Source: Gemmatimonadota bacterium
GTDB taxonomy: Bacteria; Gemmatimonadota; Gemmatimonadetes; Gemmatimonadales; Gemmatimonadaceae
Assembly: GCA_947475795.1 (NCBI GenBank)
Contig: CANJOX010000262.1
Location: 1-5,172 of the forward strand
Direction of reading: 5' to 3'
Length of the DNA stretch: 5,172 bases
Shown here piece after piece: positions 1 to 5,172 of this stretch (positions are counted from its first letter, which is position 1; each line of letters opens with the position of its first letter). Both the position numbers and the translations under genes were made by a program. The notes under the pieces were generated by a model. It saw only the letters and a program-made list of their open reading frames with translations, had not been told where the DNA came from and did not search any database.

Positions 1-1450
<1,450 letters not shown>

Positions 1451-1460
1451 CTGACCATCA

Positions 1461-1465
1461 CTTCC
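1461..1465 (-). promoter_or_regulatory. Ribosome binding site of bchF
   Basis: GGAAG on the minus strand, 10 nt before the ATG at 1450. It is the main reason for preferring this start over the in-frame ATG at 1477, which lacks such a site. Confidence 0.6.
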
Positions 1466-1490
1466 GGGGGTTCGCATACCCAGATACCCG

Positions 1491-1519
1491 AGAGTAGGGT
1501 TCGGCACAGAAGTTGTCAA
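1491..1519 (-). promoter_or_regulatory. Predicted bchF promoter
   Basis: On the minus strand a perfect TTGACA (-35, positions 1519-1514) is followed after 17 bp by TACTCT (-10, positions 1496-1491), which keeps the most conserved T, A and final T of TATAAT. Transcription would begin near 1484, giving a leader of about 35 nt to the chosen bchF start. The -35 box is embedded in the left arm of the inverted repeat at 1513-1548, so a protein bound there would block this promoter. This is inference from sequence only; the host's sigma-factor preferences are unknown. Confidence 0.55.
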
Positions 1520-1548
1520 GAAAAGTTTACGTCTAGCTTTCTTGACAA
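1513..1548. repeat. Divergent operator: 11-bp perfect inverted repeat, probable double PpsR site
   Basis: TTGTCAAGAAA (1513-1523) and TTTCTTGACAA (1538-1548) are perfect reverse complements around a 14-bp spacer centred on ACGT (1529-1532). Read as PpsR boxes, the element is two 18-mers meeting over that ACGT: TGTCAAGAAAAGTTTACG (plus, 1514-1531) and TGTCAAGAAAGCTAGACG (minus, 1547-1530). The second fits TGTC-N10-GAC in full and departs from the published TGTC-N10-GACA operator only in its last base. Each arm contains the TTGACA -35 box of an outward-facing promoter. It lies in an AT-rich dip between bchF and aerR, where a PpsR site is expected. Binding by PpsR is inferred; another dimeric repressor cannot be excluded. 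Confidence 0.75.
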
Positions 1549-1570
1549 TCGGACCGGGCGGTATCACACT
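1542..1570 (+). promoter_or_regulatory. Predicted aerR-ppsR promoter
   Basis: A perfect TTGACA (1542-1547) in the right arm of the inverted repeat is followed after 17 bp by CACACT (1565-1570), a poor -10 with only 3 of 6 matches. Transcription would begin near 1577, about 70 nt before the chosen aerR start. The -35 is convincing and the -10 is not, so the promoter may be weak or need an activator. Confidence 0.4.
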
Positions 1571-1631
1571 ATCCGCTCCGATCGATCCCGCCCCAGAAAG
1601 GCGTCCGGATCCTGATTTTGTTCTTGCGCCC

Positions 1632-1636
1632 AGGAG
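1632..1636 (+). promoter_or_regulatory. Ribosome binding site of aerR
   Basis: AGGAG ends 11 nt before the ATG at 1648, a slightly long but workable spacing. It favours that ATG over the in-frame TTG at 1618 and the later GTG/ATG at 1723/1726, which have no clear Shine-Dalgarno. Confidence 0.5.
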
Positions 1637-1647
1637 ACCCCGCGGCA

Positions 1648-2622
1648 ATGTTCGGCGCGTCCCTCCAGCCTGCCGCTTCCGGCCACCCTTCGGTGACCCA
1701 CGGCCCGGGCACTAGCCCAGACGTGATGGATTCGCCCTTGGTCTCCCCCCGTTCCGAGCGCCTCGCGCGCTTGGAGCGCACGATTCAGAACGAACTCGTG
1801 CCCCGGTTGCTGACGGGACATCGGGCCGGGCCGGTGCCCCCCGTGCTCTCCGCCGCCATCGCCCGGGAGCTCTCCGAGCGGGACGTGGACGGATTCGTGG
1901 CCGCTGTGCGCAGCCCAGACGATGCCCGCGCGGTCGACTTCGTGCGCGACGTGCTCGCCGAGGGCGCGACGATCGAGGCGGTCTATCTCGACCTGCTGGC
2001 GCCGTCGGCCCGACGGTTGGGCACGATGTGGGAGTCCGACGAATGCGATTTCGTCGAAGTGACCGTCTCGCTGGGTCGTATGCAGCGCCTCCTCCGCGAC
2101 CTCTCGCAGGTGTTCCTGGCGGATGCGTCGCGCAGCGTCCCGGTGGGCAACGTGCTACTCACCTGCATACCCGGCGAGCAGCACACCCTGGGCATTATCA
2201 TGGTTGGCGAGTTCCTGCTGCGTGATGGGTGGCGCGTACTGGTGGGCGCCCCCTGGTCGGAGAGCGATCTCCTCACGATGGTCGGCACGGAGTGGTATGA
2301 CGTGATCGGATTTTCCGTGGGCAGTGAAAATCGGCTCCCGCTGCTCAAGCGCGATATCCGGCGTCTCAAGGCGGCTTCGCGCAATCCGCATGTGCAGTTC
2401 ATGGTGGGCGGGCAGGTGTTCATGGACGATGCGGGGCTGGCCGATCAGATCGGCGCGAATGCCATTGCCTCCGACGCCCGCGAAGCGCCGCTCGTCGCCC
2501 GACGGTTGCTCGCGGCGGCACTGCAGGCTGCCGCGCAAGCGGCGCCGCTCGTGGCATCCGCCACACCGCTCGACCCTGTCGGCGATCATGGCCAGTTCAT
2601 TGACGCCGTTCGACGCGACTGA
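1648..2622 (+). CDS. aerR: AerR/PpaA-type cobalamin-binding regulator of photosynthesis genes
   Basis: AerR (PpaA) proteins bind cobalamin and modulate PpsR/CrtJ, acting as antirepressor or co-regulator. The 324-residue product has a variable N-terminus (1-35), a helical segment (about 36-160) with LGTMWESDECDFVEVTVSLGRMQ around Trp128, typical of the helical cap of this family, and a Rossmann-type B12-binding domain (about 165-290). In the latter the base-off motif reads EQHTLG (Glu177, His179, Gly182): the canonical DxHxxG has Glu for Asp but keeps His, the likely cobalt ligand, and Gly. GFSVGSENRL (221-230) stands where SxL is expected and VGGQVF (253-258) is the GG motif. No DNA-binding domain is evident. 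The start is uncertain: the ATG at 1648 has AGGAG upstream, but TTG 1618, GTG 1723 and ATG 1726 are in frame and conservation begins only after the last. Its end overlaps ppsR by 35 bp. The alternative name is ppaA. Confidence 0.9.
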   Translation: MFGASLQPAASGHPSVTHGPGTSPDVMDSPLVSPRSERLARLERTIQNELVPRLLTGHRAGPVPPVLSAAIARELSERDVDGFVAAVRSPDDARAVDFVRDVLAEGATIEAVYLDLLAPSARRLGTMWESDECDFVEVTVSLGRMQRLLRDLSQVFLADASRSVPVGNVLLTCIPGEQHTLGIIMVGEFLLRDGWRVLVGAPWSESDLLTMVGTEWYDVIGFSVGSENRLPLLKRDIRRLKAASRNPHVQFMVGGQVFMDDAGLADQIGANAIASDAREAPLVARRLLAAALQAAAQAAPLVASATPLDPVGDHGQFIDAVRRD

Positions 2623-4036
2623 GTCGGCGTTTGGCGACATCGACGCCAAGACCGCCGCCGCCCTGTTTGCCGTCGCGGGCGATATCGCCCTCGTGATGGA
2701 CGGCGCCGGCGTCATCCGTGACGTCGCCCTCATCGGGACGGACACCCAGTTCGACGTCGCCACCGGCTGGATCGGGCGCCCGTGGATCGATACCGTCACC
2801 ACCGAAACGCGCGCCAAGATCGACACGCTGCTGAAAGAGGCGCATTCCGCCGGCGTCTCCAAGCGGCGGCAGGTCAACCATCTGCTGGTGGACGGCAACG
2901 ACGTCCCGGTGTCCTACACGGCCCTCCGTCTGGGACGTGACGGCAGCCTCGTGGCCGTCGGCCGCGACATGCGCCACGTGTCAGCGCTGCAGCAGCGGCT
3001 GGTGGAGGCGCAGCAGGCCATGGAGCGCGACTACTGGCGGCTCCGCCACGTGGAAACGCGCTACCGGCTGCTGTTCCAGATCGCCAGCGACGCGATCCTG
3101 GTGATCGATGCGATCACCCTCAAGGTACTCGACGCCAACACGGCGGCCGGCCAGGTGTTCGGGGACTCCCCCGATCGCCTGATCGGGCGGCCGTTCCCCT
3201 TTGGCGCCGAGCCGGGGGCGGCGCGCGTGCTCGACGACCTCATGACATCGGCCCGGAGCGCGGGACGTGCGGGCGACGTGCTGGTCACCATGAGCGAGGG
3301 CGGCCGGTCCTACCACGCCTCGGCGTCCTGCTTCCGGCAGGAGTCGGCCACGCTGTTGCTGGTGCGCTTTGCGGCCACCGACGTCGCGCCGTCTCCGTCG
3401 AGCGAGGTGTCGTCGCAGTCACCGCAGCGCGTGCTCGACCTGCTGGAACGGTCGCCCGACGGGTTCGTGGTGACCGACCTGGACGGGTACGTACTCACGG
3501 CCAACCGTGCCTTTCTGGACATCGCCGAGCTGGCGAGCGAGGAACAGCTCCGGGGGACGTTGCTCTCGACCTACATCGGCCGCCCCGGCGCCGACTTCCC
3601 CGTCTTCACGAGCATGCTCAAGAAGAACGGGGTGGTGCGTCTCATGGCCACCTCGGCGCGCGGCACGCACGGCCATCAGAGCGAGGTCGAGGTCTCGGCC
3701 GTGTGGGCGCCGGACGGTGAGGAACCGTGCGTGGGCTTTACCATCCGGGACATCGGCCGGCGTCTGGCCAGTGGGCCACAGGGCGCGCGCGACCTCACCC
3801 GGGCCGTCGAGGAGCTCACCTCGCTGGTGGGCCGGGTGTCACTGCGGGATCTGGTGCGGGACACGGTCGATCTGGTGGAACGGCACTTCATAGAAGCCGC
3901 CCTCGAGCTCACCAACGACAACCGGACGTCGGCCGCCGAAGTCCTCGGCGTGAGCCGCCAGAGCCTCTACGTGAAGCTCCGCCGCCACCGGCTGGCGGCC
4001 CCCGGGAACGAACGGGACGACCTCCCGGGCGCCTGA
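2588..4036 (+). CDS. ppsR: PpsR/CrtJ, PAS-domain repressor of photosynthesis genes
   Basis: PpsR (CrtJ) is a DNA-binding repressor that shuts off bacteriochlorophyll, carotenoid and light-harvesting genes under oxygen. The 482-residue product is slightly longer than the usual 460-470. Domains in order: N-terminal PAS-like domain (about 20-130), glutamine-rich helical linker (131-158, QQRLVEAQQAMERDYW), PAS1 (158-262), PAS2 (282-390) and a Fis-type helix-turn-helix (about 428-466) ending NRTSAAEVLGVSRQSLYVKL, highly typical of the family. There are only two cysteines: Cys248 in PAS1, at the position of the redox-active Cys249/251 of Rhodobacter, and Cys381 in PAS2. The HTH contains none, although Rhodobacter proteins have one there (420/424). 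The ATG at 2588 was chosen because the family's N-terminus follows it; the open frame upstream is the out-of-frame shadow of aerR. There is no clear Shine-Dalgarno, and the 35-bp overlap with aerR suggests coupled translation. Confidence 0.96.
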   Translation: MASSLTPFDATESAFGDIDAKTAAALFAVAGDIALVMDGAGVIRDVALIGTDTQFDVATGWIGRPWIDTVTTETRAKIDTLLKEAHSAGVSKRRQVNHLLVDGNDVPVSYTALRLGRDGSLVAVGRDMRHVSALQQRLVEAQQAMERDYWRLRHVETRYRLLFQIASDAILVIDAITLKVLDANTAAGQVFGDSPDRLIGRPFPFGAEPGAARVLDDLMTSARSAGRAGDVLVTMSEGGRSYHASASCFRQESATLLLVRFAATDVAPSPSSEVSSQSPQRVLDLLERSPDGFVVTDLDGYVLTANRAFLDIAELASEEQLRGTLLSTYIGRPGADFPVFTSMLKKNGVVRLMATSARGTHGHQSEVEVSAVWAPDGEEPCVGFTIRDIGRRLASGPQGARDLTRAVEELTSLVGRVSLRDLVRDTVDLVERHFIEAALELTNDNRTSAAEVLGVSRQSLYVKLRRHRLAAPGNERDDLPGA

Positions 4037-4046
4037 CGAAACAGGG

Positions 4047-4076
4047 AAAAACGGCCGGTTTGCCCCGGCCGTTTTT
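4047..4076 (+). terminator. Intrinsic terminator after ppsR
   Basis: AAAAACGGCCGG (4047-4058) and CCGGCCGTTTTT (4065-4076) form a perfect 12-bp stem with a 6-nt loop; the T run forms the 3' side. It begins 10 bp after the ppsR stop codon. The A tract on the 5' side makes it bidirectional in principle. It should separate aerR-ppsR from bchG and makes an independent bchG promoter necessary. Confidence 0.92.
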
Positions 4077-4129
4077 CATGCCCCCCCTGCCCCGGCGATC
4101 TCCATCCGGCGCGCGCCAAATTTCCTCTG

Positions 4130-4156
4130 TTGCATTTCTGTACTGTCAACTAAACT
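4130..4156 (+). promoter_or_regulatory. Predicted bchG promoter
   Basis: TAAACT (4151-4156) matches TATAAT at 4 of 6 positions and lies in the only AT-rich part of the spacer between the ppsR terminator and bchG. A weak -35, TTGCAT (4130-4135), precedes it by a short 15-bp spacer. The predicted start of transcription is at about 4163-4165, on or next to the bchG ATG. The -10 lies inside the putative PpsR box. Confidence 0.45.
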
Positions 4157-4161
4157 AGACG
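4144..4161 (+). promoter_or_regulatory. Putative PpsR operator at bchG
   Basis: TGTCAACTAAACTAGACG is identical at 15 of 18 positions to the minus-strand box at 1547-1530 and has the form TGTC-N10-GACG, one base from the known PpsR operator TGTC-N10-GACA. It covers the predicted -10 box and ends 3 bp before the bchG ATG, a position suited to repression. Unlike the bchF-aerR element it has no inverted partner across its ACG end. Confidence 0.65.
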
Positions 4162-4164
4162 CCT

Positions 4165-5091
4165 ATGAGCGTCAGCTTTTCTATACGAACGGCGGCGGCG
4201 CGCCCGGATCCCAGAGCGATCCTGACGCTGCTCAAGCCGGTGACGTGGTTTCCGCCGATGTGGGCGTTCACCTGCGGTGCGATCTCCGCCGGGGTGCCCC
4301 TCACCGAGCGACTGCCCCTGCTCGCGCTCGGTATCGCGATCACGGGGCCGCTCGTGTGCGCGTCCAGTCAAGCGGTGAACGACTGGTTCGACCGGCACGT
4401 CGACGCCATCAACGAACCCGATCGCCCCATCCCCTCCGGCCGGATTCCCGGTCAGTGGGGGCTCGCGATCGCGCTGTTCTGGACCGCCCTCTGTCTCGTG
4501 GCCGCGCTACCGCTCGGCGCGTTCGGCGTGGCCGCCGTGGCCGTCGCCCTGCTCTTTTCCTGGGGCTACAGCGCACCGCCGTTCCGCTTCAAGCGCAACG
4601 GCTGGATCGGCAACGCGGCCGTCGGCTTTACCTATGAAGGACTGGCGTGGGTGACCGGCGCCGGCATCATGCTCGGCAACCGCGTCCCCCCGATGCCGCT
4701 GGTGGTGCTGGCCGTGCTGTACAGCGTCGGCGCGCATGGCATCATGACGCTGAACGATTTCAAGGCGATGGACGGCGACCGGCGCATGGGCATCCGCTCG
4801 CTTCCCGTGCAACTCGGCGCCGACGGTGCCGCGCGCGTGGCGTCGCTGGTCATGCTGCTCGCGCAGGCGGCCGTGATCGCCCTGCTCGCCTCGTGGCAGC
4901 GCACCACGCCGGCCATCGTGATCGGTGTGCTCACGCTGGTGCAGGCCGTGATGATGTGGCGCTTCATGCAGGCGCCGCGTGAACGCGCCCTCTGGCTCAG
5001 CGCCCTCGGCGTGCCGTTCTACGTGGGCGGCATGATGATCGCCGCGTTCGCCGTGCGGACGCTGCCGCTGGTTGTCGGAGCCGCGCCATGA
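4165..5091 (+). CDS. bchG: BchG, bacteriochlorophyll a synthase (UbiA-family polyprenyltransferase)
   Basis: BchG esterifies bacteriochlorophyllide a with geranylgeranyl or phytyl diphosphate, the step that attaches the hydrophobic tail, in the cytoplasmic membrane. The 308-residue product is the usual length (about 300). The first aspartate motif of UbiA enzymes reads NDWFDRHVD (72-80), followed by the BchG/ChlG-like INEPDRPIPSGRI (82-94); the second is NDFKAMDGDRRMGIRSLPVQLG (197-218). These regions bind the Mg-prenyl diphosphate. Hydrophobic segments at about 25-43, 50-70, 99-118, 120-134, 177-195, 223-242, 249-266 and 276-298 agree with a multi-pass membrane enzyme. There is no Shine-Dalgarno before the ATG and the predicted transcription start is at the start codon, so translation may be leaderless. 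Its TGA overlaps the ATG of the next gene. It could only be confused with ChlG, but the bchF/ppsR context favours BchG. Confidence 0.96.
   Translation: MSVSFSIRTAAARPDPRAILTLLKPVTWFPPMWAFTCGAISAGVPLTERLPLLALGIAITGPLVCASSQAVNDWFDRHVDAINEPDRPIPSGRIPGQWGLAIALFWTALCLVAALPLGAFGVAAVAVALLFSWGYSAPPFRFKRNGWIGNAAVGFTYEGLAWVTGAGIMLGNRVPPMPLVVLAVLYSVGAHGIMTLNDFKAMDGDRRMGIRSLPVQLGADGAARVASLVMLLAQAAVIALLASWQRTTPAIVIGVLTLVQAVMMWRFMQAPRERALWLSALGVPFYVGGMMIAAFAVRTLPLVVGAAP
5077..5080 (+). promoter_or_regulatory. Ribosome binding site of the pucC-like gene
   Basis: GGAG in the last codons of bchG, 7 nt before the overlapping ATG at 5088. This supports the start of the downstream gene despite the short visible sequence. 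Confidence 0.55.
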
Positions 5092-5172
5092 GTTGGTGGC
5101 AGCTCTCTCGCCTCGGCCTCGTGCAGGCCGCCATCGGTGCGGTCGTCGTGCTGCTCACGACGACCATCAATC
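5088..5172 (+). CDS. PucC/Bch2-family carrier (BCD family, major facilitator type), first 28 codons only
   Basis: Only the N-terminus is in the window: MSWWQLSRLGLVQAAIG followed by a hydrophobic stretch ending LLTTTIN. This RLGLVQAA-VVVLLTTTIN pattern is characteristic of the start of PucC-like proteins (PucC, LhaA, Bch2/ORF428), membrane proteins of the major facilitator superfamily linked to (bacterio)chlorophyll delivery or light-harvesting complex assembly. A gene of this family commonly follows bchG and precedes bchP in purple-type clusters, which fits Bch2/ORF428 best. The ATGA overlap with bchG and a good GGAG site point to one operon. Too little is visible to choose among the subfamilies. 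Confidence 0.8.
   Translation, partial: MSWWQLSRLGLVQAAIGAVVVLLTTTIN

Noticed and set aside
1451..1648. 66-residue N-terminal extension of BchF
   Set aside because: It runs through the operator and -35 boxes, has no family similarity, and a ribosome site supports the ATG at 1450.
2324..2587. 88-residue N-terminal extension of PpsR
   Set aside because: This stretch is aerR read out of frame (rich in Arg, Pro and Ser); the PpsR N-terminus begins at the ATG at 2588.
2155..2898. 247-codon minus-strand frame across the aerR-ppsR junction
   Set aside because: It is antisense to two well-supported genes and its translation resembles no family I recognise.
4121..4149. TTGACA on the minus strand within the bchG operator as a leftward promoter
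   Set aside because: No -10 box follows at 17 bp (AGGAAA), and it would only run into the bidirectional terminator and antisense to ppsR.
4165..5091. BchG as a chlorophyll a synthase (ChlG) or a generic UbiA enzyme
   Set aside because: The motifs fit the BchG/ChlG group, and the surrounding bchF, ppsR and aerR point to bacteriochlorophyll a synthesis.

Overview
This window is part of a photosynthesis gene cluster (PGC) of the purple-bacterial type. All recognisable genes belong to bacteriochlorophyll a synthesis or its transcriptional control: bchN, bchF, an aerR/ppaA-type cobalamin-binding regulator, ppsR/crtJ, bchG and the start of a PucC/Bch2-family gene. The DNA is GC-rich and densely coding, with ATGA overlaps between consecutive genes. 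The host is therefore a (bacterio)chlorophyll-making, type-II-reaction-centre phototroph. The order bchN-bchF / aerR-ppsR / bchG-pucC-like is familiar from Proteobacteria and from the horizontally acquired PGC of phototrophic Gemmatimonadota. I cannot fix the phylum from this window alone.

Layout. Minus strand, positions 1-1450: bchF is followed by bchN, whose 3' part lies outside the window; the two overlap by ATGA, as in a bchFNB(HLM) operon. Positions 1451-1647 hold a divergent regulatory region with an 11-bp perfect inverted repeat. Plus strand, 1648-4036: aerR and ppsR overlap by 35 bp and are closed by a strong intrinsic terminator (4047-4076). A short promoter region (4077-4164) then precedes bchG (4165-5091), which overlaps by ATGA the first 28 codons of a PucC-like carrier gene.

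How it fits together. BchN is one half of the catalytic core of the dark protochlorophyllide reductase, BchF hydrates the C3 vinyl group, and BchG attaches the isoprenoid tail at the end of the pathway. PpsR is the aerobic repressor of such genes and AerR its cobalamin-dependent partner. The regulators sit between two pigment operons. The DNA shows three closely similar 18-mers of the form TGTC-N10-(G/T)ACG, one base away from the known PpsR operator TGTC-N10-GACA. Two are fused head to head over the -35 boxes of the bchF and aerR promoters, and the third covers the likely -10 of bchG. This suggests that PpsR represses both pigment operons and its own operon through a slightly altered operator.

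I found no undescribed multi-gene system. The most interesting signals are the operator architecture, a probably leaderless bchG transcript, a PpsR whose DNA-binding domain has no cysteine, and possible long and short AerR forms.
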